Below, one piece after another: positions 7,201-14,446 of a DNA stretch of 15,456 nucleotides. The DNA is from Sphingomonadales bacterium UBA6171 (lineage in GTDB: Bacteria; Pseudomonadota; Alphaproteobacteria; Sphingomonadales; Sphingomonadaceae): the NCBI GenBank assembly GCA_002422985.1, contig DITZ01000072.1:10813-26268 (forward strand), read 5' to 3'. How positions within the stretch are numbered: position 1 is the first letter of the stretch; every line of letters begins with the position of its first letter. Position numbers and translations under genes: made by a program. The notes beneath the pieces were generated by a model. The model was not told the DNA's origin, made no database searches, and saw only the letters and a list, made by a program, of their open reading frames with translations.

Positions 7201-8118
7201 ATGACTCCGGACGCCATCAACAGTTGGGTGGATGCCCTGCCCGGGCGGGCACAGGCTTATGCGCGGCTCGCGCGCTTTGACCGGCCGGCGGGCTGGTGGC
7301 TGTTGTTCTGGCCCTGCCTGATGGGCGCGTTTCTGGCGCATCCGTCGGGCTGGTGGCGCTGGTGGCCATTATTTGGCGTGGGGGCGATCGCCATGCGCTC
7401 GGCCGGATGCGTGTATAATGATATTGTGGACCGGGAGCTGGACCGGCAGGTGGCGCGGACGGCGGCGCGGCCGGTGGCGTCCGGCGCGATCAGCGTGCGG
7501 GCGGCCTGGCTGTTTCTGCTGGCGCTGTCGCTGGCCGGGTTGCTGGTGCTGCTGGCGCTGCCCCTGCCGGCGCAGCTGGTGGCGCTGGGGTCTTTGCTGC
7601 TGGTGGCGGCCTACCCCTTCATGAAGCGCATCACCTGGTGGCCGCAGGCCTGGCTGGGGCTGACCTTCAACTGGGGCGTGCCGGTGGGCTGGGCGGCCGC
7701 GGATGCCGGATTGCGGGCGGATTGGCCGGTGATGCTGCTGGTCTATGCCGCAGCGCTGCTGTGGACGCTGGGCTATGACACAATCTATGCCGCGCAGGAT
7801 GTGGAGGATGATGCGCTGGCGGGCGTCAAATCCTCGGCGCGGCGGCTGGGGGAGGGCATCCGGCCGGCGGTGGGCGGATTTTATGCCGGCGTCGTGCTGC
7901 TGATGGCCGCGGCGCTGTGGTGGTGGAGCGGCGACTGGCTGGCGCTCGCCGGGCTGTTGCCGGCGGCGCTGCATCTGTGGCTGCAATGGCGGCGGTTCCG
8001 GCCGGATGATGTGGCGTCTGCCTTGCGGGAATTTCGCGCCAACCGGCTGACCGGCGGGTTGCTGGCTTTTGCTGTTGCCTGGGCCGCCTTGCTGGACGGG
8101 CTGCGGGCAAGCATCTAA
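7201..8118 (+). CDS. ubiA: 4-hydroxybenzoate polyprenyltransferase UbiA
   Basis: This 305-residue integral membrane prenyltransferase joins a polyprenyl chain to 4-hydroxybenzoate in ubiquinone synthesis. The first aspartate-rich motif is NDIVDRELD (73-81), inside the longer conserved RSAGCVYND..ARTAARPVASG. The second is YDTIYAAQDVEDD (192-204), followed by KSSARRLG. Both motifs bind the Mg-diphosphate of the prenyl donor. Several long hydrophobic segments, for example near 103-140, 177-192 and 225-260, fit the nine-helix UbiA bundle. It begins 33 bases after the acyl-AMP ligase and ends 9 bases before pmbA, so the three genes are probably cotranscribed. A purine-rich GGGCGGGG precedes the ATG. 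Tetraprenyl-heme or other UbiA-fold enzymes are less likely given the motif spacing. Confidence 0.93.
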   Translation: MTPDAINSWVDALPGRAQAYARLARFDRPAGWWLLFWPCLMGAFLAHPSGWWRWWPLFGVGAIAMRSAGCVYNDIVDRELDRQVARTAARPVASGAISVRAAWLFLLALSLAGLLVLLALPLPAQLVALGSLLLVAAYPFMKRITWWPQAWLGLTFNWGVPVGWAAADAGLRADWPVMLLVYAAALLWTLGYDTIYAAQDVEDDALAGVKSSARRLGEGIRPAVGGFYAGVVLLMAAALWWWSGDWLALAGLLPAALHLWLQWRRFRPDDVASALREFRANRLTGGLLAFAVAWAALLDGLRASI

Positions 8119-8127
8119 CGACAGGCC

Positions 8128-9480
8128 ATGCTTACTCCCGATGCGGCGCTGGAGCGCCTGGACCATATCCTGTCGCTGGCCAAACGGGCAGGCGCAACGG
8201 CGGCAGACGCCATTTATGCAGCGGAAGCCTCCACCGGCATCGGCGTGCGCATGGGCGCGCTGGAGGATGTGGGCCGCAGCGAATCGGGTGAAATCGGCAT
8301 CCGGCTGTTTGACGGGCGGAAATCCGCCCAGGTCTCCACCTCTGATCTGTCAGCCGCCGCCATGGCGCAGGCGGTGGAACAGGCGCTGGCGATGGCACGG
8401 GTGGCGCCCGACGATCCCTATGCCGGGCTGGCGGATCCGGCGCTGCTGGCAACAGGGCCATTTGCCGATCTTGATCTGTATGACCCGGCGGTGGACGCGC
8501 TGGGGGCAGACCAGCTGCGCGCGCTGGCGCTGGCGGCCGAGGACAGTGCGCGGGCCATCCCCGGCATCGTCAACAGCGAGGGCGGTTCAGCCGGCGCGGG
8601 ATCGAGCGTGACGGCGCTGGCGACCTCCACCGGCTTTCGCGGCGGGCAGCGGGGCAGTTCCATCAGCGTGTCGGCGGTGGTGGTGGCCGGCACGGGGGCT
8701 GCCATGCAGCGCGATTATGAATGGCATCAGGTGCGCCACCTGGCAGACCTGGAGGCGGCCGCCGACATTGGCCGGCGCGCCGGCGAGCGCACGGTGGCGC
8801 GGCTGAATCCGGTGAAGCTGCCCACGGGCGCGATGCCGGTGCTGTTTGATCCGCGCGTGTCGTCCGGGCTGCTGGGGCATCTGCTGGGGGCCATCAATGG
8901 TGCCGCCATCGCGCGCGGCACCAGTTTTCTGAAGGACCGGCTGGGCGAGCAGCTTTTCGATTCGGCCATCCGCATCGAGGATAATCCGCATCTGCTGCGC
9001 GGCAGCCGGTCGCGCGCTTTCGATGGCGAAGGGCTGGCGACCGCCCCGCGCACGATCGTGGCGGACGGGCGGGTGACGGGGATGCTCGCCGATGTGGCGG
9101 CAGCCCGCCAGCTGGGGATGGCGCCCACCGGCCATGCCAGCCGGGGCGTGAGCGGGCCGCCCGGCGCTTCCGCCAGCAATCTGTGGCTGGCCGCCGGCAG
9201 CGTATCGCCCGCTGAGCTGATGGCGGACGTGAAGCTGGGGATATGGGTGACCGAGCTGATCGGCATGGGGGTGAACGGGCTGACCGGCGACTATAGCCGT
9301 GGCGCCGGTGGCTTTGTGATCCGCAACGGTGTGCTGGCGGAGCCGGTGGCGGAAGTGACCATTGCCGGAAATCTGCTGGCGATGTTCCGGGCGATGGTGC
9401 CGGCCAATGATCTGCTGTTTCGCCATGCGATCAATGCGCCGACGGTGCGGGTGGACGGGATGACCGTGGCGGGGGAATGA
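8128..9480 (+). CDS. pmbA: TldE/PmbA family protein (TldD partner)
   Basis: This 450-residue protein matches TldE (PmbA), the subunit that pairs with the metalloprotease TldD to process small modified peptides or unfolded chains. It lacks the HExxH-type zinc site, as expected for the E subunit. The strongest marker is the C-terminal segment beginning GMGVNGLTGDYSRGAGG near residue 380, followed by the VAEVTIAGNL block. The N-terminus (AGATAADAIYAAEASTGIGVRMG) also fits the family. The ATG at 8128 follows ubiA by 9 bases with a modest ACAGG ribosome-binding site. tldD is not visible in the window, which is usual because the two subunits are often encoded apart. In E. coli the pair matures microcin B17 and the protein also affects CcdA turnover; the native substrate here is unknown. 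Confidence 0.92.
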   Translation: MLTPDAALERLDHILSLAKRAGATAADAIYAAEASTGIGVRMGALEDVGRSESGEIGIRLFDGRKSAQVSTSDLSAAAMAQAVEQALAMARVAPDDPYAGLADPALLATGPFADLDLYDPAVDALGADQLRALALAAEDSARAIPGIVNSEGGSAGAGSSVTALATSTGFRGGQRGSSISVSAVVVAGTGAAMQRDYEWHQVRHLADLEAAADIGRRAGERTVARLNPVKLPTGAMPVLFDPRVSSGLLGHLLGAINGAAIARGTSFLKDRLGEQLFDSAIRIEDNPHLLRGSRSRAFDGEGLATAPRTIVADGRVTGMLADVAAARQLGMAPTGHASRGVSGPPGASASNLWLAAGSVSPAELMADVKLGIWVTELIGMGVNGLTGDYSRGAGGFVIRNGVLAEPVAEVTIAGNLLAMFRAMVPANDLLFRHAINAPTVRVDGMTVAGE

Positions 9481-9487
9481 TGGGTTT

Positions 9488-9525
9488 GGCGGTGATTGGT
9501 GGTGTTGGCGGTGATTGGTGGGGTT
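9488..9525 (+). repeat. 19-bp tandem duplication after pmbA
   Basis: Two head-to-tail 19-base units lie at 9488-9506 and 9507-9525. The first reads GGCGGTGATTGGTGGTGTT; the second differs only at position 16 (T to G). It starts 7 bases after the pmbA stop. It appears to be a simple local duplication with no coding role. Confidence 0.7.
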
Positions 9526-9542
9526 GGGCTTTGACCCTGCGC

Positions 9543-9631
9543 CCCCACCCCCGGCCCCTCCCCTGCAGGGGAGGGGAGGAAGTCAGCGCTGCTCCCTCCC
9601 CTCCCCTTCAGGGGAGGGGCCGGGGGTGGGG
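9543..9631. repeat. Nested palindromic REP-like element
   Basis: A perfect 22-bp inverted repeat (arms 9543-9564 and 9610-9631, each mixing C and G runs around CCGG) encloses two further hairpins. One is a perfect 22-bp palindrome at 9555-9576 centred on TGCA. The other is a near-perfect one at 9598-9619 with a 2-base centre. The DNA can thus form either one large stem or two small ones. It sits between the convergent pmbA and mrp genes, a usual place for REP/BIME-type repeats, and could act as a bidirectional terminator or mRNA stabiliser. In the plus direction the outer arm is followed by ATTTT. Similar CCCC/GGGG repeats are, from memory, common in alphaproteobacterial genomes. Confidence 0.75.
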
Positions 9632-9659
9632 ATTTTCCACCAAAAACCCACCTCTCATG

Positions 9660-10679
9660 CTACAACCTCAACCGCCCCGCCAGCAGCGCGGCCACCGCAT
9701 CCAGCCCTTCCGCCACCGGGCCGGTGACGAGCGGGGTGCCGATGTCGGAGGCGGTGACGACGGCGGGGTCTAGCGGGAGGGAGGCGAGCAGCGGCGCGAA
9801 CTCCCCGGCGGAAGCGCCGAAGGGGCCGGGGGCTATGCCGTCGGGCGTGACGATGCCGGCCATATTCTCGATGACACCCAGCACCGGAACCGAGAGCTGC
9901 CCGAAAAAGGCGATGGCGCGTTTTGCGTCCACGCGGGCGAGTTTCTGCGGCGTGGTGATGATGATGGCGCCATCGGGCGAGAGTTTCTGCGCCAGCGACA
10001 GGTGAATGTCGCCGGTGCCGGGCGGGAGATCGACGACCAATATGTCGAGCGCATCCCAAAGGCTGTTGGTTGCCATTTGCAGCATGGCACCCGCCACCAT
10101 GGGGCCGCGCCAGGCGACCGCGCGGTCGGGATCGGCCATCACGCCCATGCCCAGCATTTGCAGGCCGTGGGCGCGGATGGGGATGAGCGTCTTGTCGGCC
10201 CTGGCGCTGGCCCGGCCTTCGATGCCCAGCAGGATGTGGACCGACGGGCCATAAATGTCCGCGTCGAGCAGGCCGACGCTGAGGCCGCGCCGCCCGAGCG
10301 CGAGCGCGAGGCCGACGGCGAGGGTGGATTTGCCGACACCGCCCTTCCCTGCCCCCACGCCGATGATGCGGCGCACGCCGGGGATGGCGGAGGTTCTGGG
10401 GGCCGAATCCGAACTGCCGCCGGCGCGATCGGCTGTCTGGATGATGCGCACAGACTGCACGCCCGGTTCGGCGCGCAGCGCGGCGGTGATGCGGGCTTCG
10501 AGCTTTTCGCCCTGTTCGCGCACCAGCCCGTCGATAGCCAGCACCAGCCCGACGGTGCCGTCTGCGCGGGCGACAATGCCCGATGCGCGACGGCTGTCCA
10601 GGATGGATTGACCGGGCTGCACGGGCAACGGATCGGCGATGCCGGCCAGAATGGTTTCAACCCGGTTACGATCGATCAT
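9660..10679 (-). CDS. mrp: Mrp/ApbC-family P-loop ATPase lacking cysteines
   Basis: This 339-residue protein has the Mrp/ApbC (Nbp35-like) layout. A short N-terminal MIP18/DUF59-like part (about 1-85) is followed by a MinD/SIMIBI ATPase. The deviant Walker A is GKGGVGKST (111-119), then DADIYGPS (140-147 region) and DLPPGTGD (217-224). In most members a C-terminal CxxC after the ENM motif binds a bridging iron-sulfur cluster. Here ENMAGIVTPDGIAPGPFG (from 271) has none, and the whole protein contains no cysteine. It may therefore still be an ATPase while not carrying clusters in the classical way. I chose the ATG at 10677-10679 over the TTG just before it. A TATAAT sits about 15-20 bases upstream. 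It is divergent from hflK and convergent with pmbA. Confidence 0.9.
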   Translation of the reverse strand: MIDRNRVETILAGIADPLPVQPGQSILDSRRASGIVARADGTVGLVLAIDGLVREQGEKLEARITAALRAEPGVQSVRIIQTADRAGGSSDSAPRTSAIPGVRRIIGVGAGKGGVGKSTLAVGLALALGRRGLSVGLLDADIYGPSVHILLGIEGRASARADKTLIPIRAHGLQMLGMGVMADPDRAVAWRGPMVAGAMLQMATNSLWDALDILVVDLPPGTGDIHLSLAQKLSPDGAIIITTPQKLARVDAKRAIAFFGQLSVPVLGVIENMAGIVTPDGIAPGPFGASAGEFAPLLASLPLDPAVVTASDIGTPLVTGPVAEGLDAVAALLAGRLRL

Positions 10680-10761
10680 CAACGCACTCGCTTTATTATA
10701 TGGGGGTTCCTATATGCTTCACGAGCAATAGAGCAATTCTGGAAAACAGGAACGGGACGGA
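10680..10761. promoter_or_regulatory. Divergent mrp / hflK promoter region
   Basis: This 82-base gap is clearly more A+T-rich than the genes on either side. On the minus strand a perfect TATAAT (10701-10696 region) lies close to the mrp start and could be its -10 element, but no well-spaced TTGACA-like box is present. On the plus strand TATATG at 10711-10716 is a possible -10 for hflK. A GGGACGG ribosome-binding site precedes the hflK ATG. The assignments are by eye only. Confidence 0.4.
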
Positions 10762-11865
10762 ATGCCCTGGCAAAGCAAGGATGACGGCGACGGCGCGGGC
10801 GGAGGGAAATCTCCCTGGGGCGGCGGGGGAGATGGCAGCCGGTCCGGGCCGCGCAATCCGTGGGGTGAACCGCCGCGCGGGCCGGAGGATCGGCCCAAGG
10901 GCGGCCCGGCCGATTTCGATGATTTTATCCGGCGCAGTCAGGAGCGTCTGCGCGGCCTGGGCGGCGGCGGCAACAATGGCGGTGGCAGCAGCAGCGGCCG
11001 TCCCGCGCTGCCGAACCTGCCCTGGGGGCTGATTGCCGGCGGGCTGGTGCTGGCGGCGCTGGCGCTGACCTCTGCCTATCGGGTGGATGCGGGCGAGCGG
11101 GCCGTGGTGACGCGCTTTGGCCAGTTCCATCAGACGGTGGGGCCGGGCTTTCACCTGAAGCTGCCGACGCCGATTGACGGTGTGACCAAGGTGCGATTCG
11201 AGGATATCCGCACGACGCTGATCGGCACGGCCGAGGGCGACAGCGAGAATCTGATGATAACCGGTGACGGCAATGTCATCACCATCGCCTATGCCGTGCG
11301 CTGGCGGCTGAAAAATGCTGAACAATATCTGTTTCAGGTGGCGGATCAGGACGGGACGGTGCGCGACGCGACCGAATCGGCCATGCGCGAGATGATTGCG
11401 CGCGCCACGCTGAACAATGCCATCGGGCCGGAGCGCGCGGCGATTGCCGAGCAGGTGCGCGAGCGGGTGCAGGAGATTCTCGACAGCTATGGCGCCGGTG
11501 TGCTGGTGCAGGGTGTCGATATCAACCGCGCCGATCCGCCGACCGCGGTGGACGAGGCGTTCAAGGATGTGTCGGCCGCGCAGCAGGATGCCCAGCAGTT
11601 CCTGAATCAGGCGCGGGCCTATGCCGAGCAGGTGTCGGCGCAGGCGGCGGGCGCCACGGCGGCGTTTGACAAGGTTTATGAGGAATATCGGCTGGCACCG
11701 GTGGTGACACGCAAGCGCATGTATCTGGAAACCATGGAGGAAGTGCTGGGTAAGGTGGACAAGACGGTCATCGACGGGCCGAATGTTCAAACCTATCTGC
11801 CGCTGCCCGAAGTGCAGCGCCGGGCGCAGGCCAATGCCCGCGCGGCCGAGGAGACACGGCGATGA
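10762..11865 (+). CDS. hflK: FtsH protease modulator HflK
   Basis: This 367-residue SPFH-domain membrane protein forms, with HflC, a large cage around FtsH and regulates degradation of membrane proteins. The N-terminal 80 residues are Gly/Pro/Asp-rich and low in complexity, as in other HflK proteins, and should be cytoplasmic. One transmembrane helix spans about 88-105 (WGLIAGGLVLAALALTSAY). The SPFH domain follows, starting VDAGERAVVTRFGQF, with the conserved GPGFHLKLP and FEDIRTTLIGTAEGDSENLM. An Ala/Gln-rich helical region (about 255-345) and a short basic tail end the protein. The ATG at 10762 has a GGGACGG ribosome-binding site. The stop overlaps the hflC start as ATGA, fitting the known need for both subunits together. 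Confidence 0.95.
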   Translation: MPWQSKDDGDGAGGGKSPWGGGGDGSRSGPRNPWGEPPRGPEDRPKGGPADFDDFIRRSQERLRGLGGGGNNGGGSSSGRPALPNLPWGLIAGGLVLAALALTSAYRVDAGERAVVTRFGQFHQTVGPGFHLKLPTPIDGVTKVRFEDIRTTLIGTAEGDSENLMITGDGNVITIAYAVRWRLKNAEQYLFQVADQDGTVRDATESAMREMIARATLNNAIGPERAAIAEQVRERVQEILDSYGAGVLVQGVDINRADPPTAVDEAFKDVSAAQQDAQQFLNQARAYAEQVSAQAAGATAAFDKVYEEYRLAPVVTRKRMYLETMEEVLGKVDKTVIDGPNVQTYLPLPEVQRRAQANARAAEETRR

Positions 11866-12698
11866 ACCAGCGGACACTCATGCTGGCCGGTGGCGCGCTG
11901 GTGGCGGCTCTGGTGCTGGGGATGACGGCGCTGCTGCGCGTGCCGGAGGACAAGCAGGCCATCATCCTGCAATTCGGCCGGCCGGTGAGCACGGTGAATA
12001 CCTATCAGCCCAGGCAGGTGTTTGGCGAAACCGGCGCGGGCATCGTGGTGAAGACGCCGTTCCTGCAGAATGCCGTGTTCATCGACAAGCGCGTGCGGTC
12101 TTTGGACATTCAGCCGCAGACAGTGCTCTCCACCGATCAGCTGCGGCTGGTGGTGGATGCCTATGCGCGGTTCCGCATTGTGGACCCGGTGCGCATGTAT
12201 CAGACGGTGCGGACCGAGGAGCGGGTGGAGGAGGAGCTTTCGCGCATCCTGTCCTCCCGGCTGCGCAACGAGCTGGGCAAGCAGCGTTTTGATGCGCTGC
12301 TGTCGCCCGAACGCGGCCAGCTGATGGATTCGATCCAGAATGCGGTCAACCGTTCGGCCAATGCCTATGGCGCGGAAATCATCGACGTGCGCATCAAGCG
12401 CGCCGATCTGCCGCCGGGCACGCCGCTGGAAGCCGCCTTTGAGCGGATGCGGACGGCGCGGCAGCAGGAAGCGCTGACCATCCGGGCGCAGGGCGCGAAA
12501 AATGCGCAGATCATCCGGGCGGAAGCCGATGCACAGGCCGCGCGGGTCTATGCCGAAAGCTTTGGCAAGGATCCGGAGTTTTACAGCTTCTACCGCTCCA
12601 TGCAGGCCTATCGGCAGAGCTTTACGGCGGGCAATTCCAGCGTTGTGCTCTCTCCGAACAATGAGTTCCTGCGGGAGTTTCAGGGCAATCGTCGTTAA
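11862..12698 (+). CDS. hflC: FtsH protease modulator HflC
   Basis: This 278-residue partner of HflK has one N-terminal membrane anchor (about residues 6-25) and an SPFH domain beginning VPEDKQAIILQFGRPV. Conserved stretches include the PFLQNAVFIDKRVRSLD region and VVDAYARFRIVDPVRMYQTV, then a long helical part and the C-terminal YRSMQAYRQSF with FLREFQ. Between LQFGRPV and VKTPFLQN there is an extra loop (NTYQPRQVFGETGAG) longer than in the E. coli protein. I take this as a lineage variation. The start overlaps the hflK stop by 4 bases, with GAGGAGA inside hflK as ribosome-binding site. The protein acts at the inner membrane, facing the periplasm. Confidence 0.95.
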   Translation: MNQRTLMLAGGALVAALVLGMTALLRVPEDKQAIILQFGRPVSTVNTYQPRQVFGETGAGIVVKTPFLQNAVFIDKRVRSLDIQPQTVLSTDQLRLVVDAYARFRIVDPVRMYQTVRTEERVEEELSRILSSRLRNELGKQRFDALLSPERGQLMDSIQNAVNRSANAYGAEIIDVRIKRADLPPGTPLEAAFERMRTARQQEALTIRAQGAKNAQIIRAEADAQAARVYAESFGKDPEFYSFYRSMQAYRQSFTAGNSSVVLSPNNEFLREFQGNRR

Positions 12699-12771
12699 AA
12701 TTTCCAAGGACTGTTGCACGGCGGGCACATTCACCGGGCATTCAATCGAAATGGGCTGATAGGGTGAAGTT

Positions 12772-14382
12772 ATGAGCGATAATGAATGGAGCCCCAAGGT
12801 GAATGGTCGTCAGACCCCCATGCAAACCCTGATCGTCGCCGGCGTAAGCGCCGGCGTTGCCGTTGCCCTTGCCACCACCCTGCCGGTGCTGGCGCAAGGC
12901 GTGCAGGTGCCGGTGCAGCAGCCTGCCCCAAATGTGCAGCCGATGCAGCCGGCGGCCCAGCCGCCGCGCGGTGCGCCGCTTTCCTTTGCGGATCTGACCG
13001 CGAAATTACAGCCGGCGGTGGTGAACGTTTCCACCACGCAGCGGGTGGAAATTGGCCGCAACCGGAGCGGCTTTGGCGTTGGGCCGGGCATGAATCTGGA
13101 GGATCTGTTCCGCCGCTTCCAGGAGCAGCAGACGGAAAATGGCGAACCGGTGACGCGCGAGGCGACCTCGCTCGGCTCTGGCTTCATCATCTCGCCCGAC
13201 GGCTATATCGTGACCAACAACCATGTGATTTCCGGCCGCGATGGCCAGAAGCTGGTGGACACGATCACCGTTACCCTGTCAGACCGGCGCGAATATAAGG
13301 CGCGGGTTGTCGGGCGCGATTCGCTGTCTGACCTGGCGTTGCTGAAGGTGGAAGGCGCGAACCTGCCTTATGTGCAGTTCGGCAACAGCGAAGGCACGCG
13401 GGTTGGCGACTGGGCGATTGCGATCGGCAACCCCTTTGGCCTGGGTGGCACGGTGACGGCGGGCATCGTCTCGGCGCTGCACCGGAACATCACGGGTGGC
13501 GGCGCCTATGACCGTTATATCCAGACCGATGCCTCTATCAATCAGGGCAATTCCGGTGGACCGCTGTTTGATCTGAACGGCAATGTCATCGGTGTGAACA
13601 CTGCCATTTTCTCCCCCACCGGCGGCAATGTCGGCGTGGGCTTTGCCATTCCGGCCGAGCTGGCCAAGCCGGTGATCGACCAGCTGCGCGACGGCGGCAA
13701 GGTGCGGCGCGGCTATCTGGGTGTGCAGATTCAGCCGATGTCGCCTTCGATTGCGGCATCGCTGGGGCTGCCCAAGGATCGCGGCGAGATTGTTGCCGGC
13801 GTCGAGCCGGCCGGTCCGGCGCGCGCTGCCGGCATCCAGCAGGGCGATGTGGTGCTGAAGGTGAACGGGCAGGACGTGACGCCGGATACGACGCTTTCCT
13901 ATATCGTGGCCAACACGCCGATTGGCGCCAAGGTGCCGATCGAGGTGCTGCGCGGCGGCAAGCGGGTGACATTGACCGCGACCGTTGGCGAACGGCCATC
14001 GGAATCGTCGCTGCTGGGCCAGCCGGAAGAACAGAGCGAGGAAGCCGGCGCCGGCACGGGCGATCAGCCGGGAACGGAAGCGGCGCGCAAGTCGCTGGGC
14101 ATCAGCCTTCAGGCGCTGACGCCGGAAATCCGCCAGCAGTTGCGGCTGCCCGCCACGGTGACCGGTGTGGTGGTATCGGGCGTCAATGCTTCGTCCGACG
14201 CGGCGGAAGAAGGCTTGCGGCGGGGCGATATCATCGTTTCCGTGAACCAGCAGCCGGTGACGACGCCACAGCAGGCGGCCGACGCCGTGGCGGCCGCGCG
14301 CAAGGCGGGGCGTGATTCGGTGCTGCTGTTTGTGCAGCGCGGCAACAACCCCGGCCGCTTTGTGGGTGTGAAGATCCAATAA
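12772..14382 (+). CDS. degP: Periplasmic serine protease DegP/HtrA (Do family)
   Basis: This 536-residue HtrA protease has two PDZ domains. A signal peptide is visible: a polar start, a hydrophobic core about 18-40, and likely cleavage after VLA (residue 41). A Pro/Gln-rich linker follows. The trypsin-like domain carries the triad His151 (TNNHV), Asp187 (SDLAL) and Ser261 (GNSGGP). PDZ1 runs about 313-405 (RRGYLGVQIQPM at its start) and PDZ2 about 440-530, separated by an acidic Glu/Gly-rich linker (416-436). It degrades or refolds damaged envelope proteins. The ATG at 12772 has a good AGGGTGA ribosome-binding site. It lies 73 bases after hflC in a conserved alphaproteobacterial order. I saw no clear envelope-stress promoter in that gap. 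Confidence 0.95.
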   Translation: MSDNEWSPKVNGRQTPMQTLIVAGVSAGVAVALATTLPVLAQGVQVPVQQPAPNVQPMQPAAQPPRGAPLSFADLTAKLQPAVVNVSTTQRVEIGRNRSGFGVGPGMNLEDLFRRFQEQQTENGEPVTREATSLGSGFIISPDGYIVTNNHVISGRDGQKLVDTITVTLSDRREYKARVVGRDSLSDLALLKVEGANLPYVQFGNSEGTRVGDWAIAIGNPFGLGGTVTAGIVSALHRNITGGGAYDRYIQTDASINQGNSGGPLFDLNGNVIGVNTAIFSPTGGNVGVGFAIPAELAKPVIDQLRDGGKVRRGYLGVQIQPMSPSIAASLGLPKDRGEIVAGVEPAGPARAAGIQQGDVVLKVNGQDVTPDTTLSYIVANTPIGAKVPIEVLRGGKRVTLTATVGERPSESSLLGQPEEQSEEAGAGTGDQPGTEAARKSLGISLQALTPEIRQQLRLPATVTGVVVSGVNASSDAAEEGLRRGDIIVSVNQQPVTTPQQAADAVAAARKAGRDSVLLFVQRGNNPGRFVGVKIQ

Positions 14383-14446
14383 GCGCGTGAAATCCATTGC
14401 GCTTCCCGCTATCCCTTGCCGGGTGACCGACAGGGGACAGAGGCGC

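Noticed and set aside
9477..9773. Plus-strand open frame across the repeat region after pmbA
   Set aside because: It is made of the tandem duplication and palindrome, then runs antisense into mrp. There is no credible protein.
10681..10710. EcfG-type stress promoter (GGAAC ... CGTT) before mrp
   Set aside because: Both boxes occur on the minus strand, but the spacer is 21 bases instead of 16-17 and CGTT abuts the start codon.
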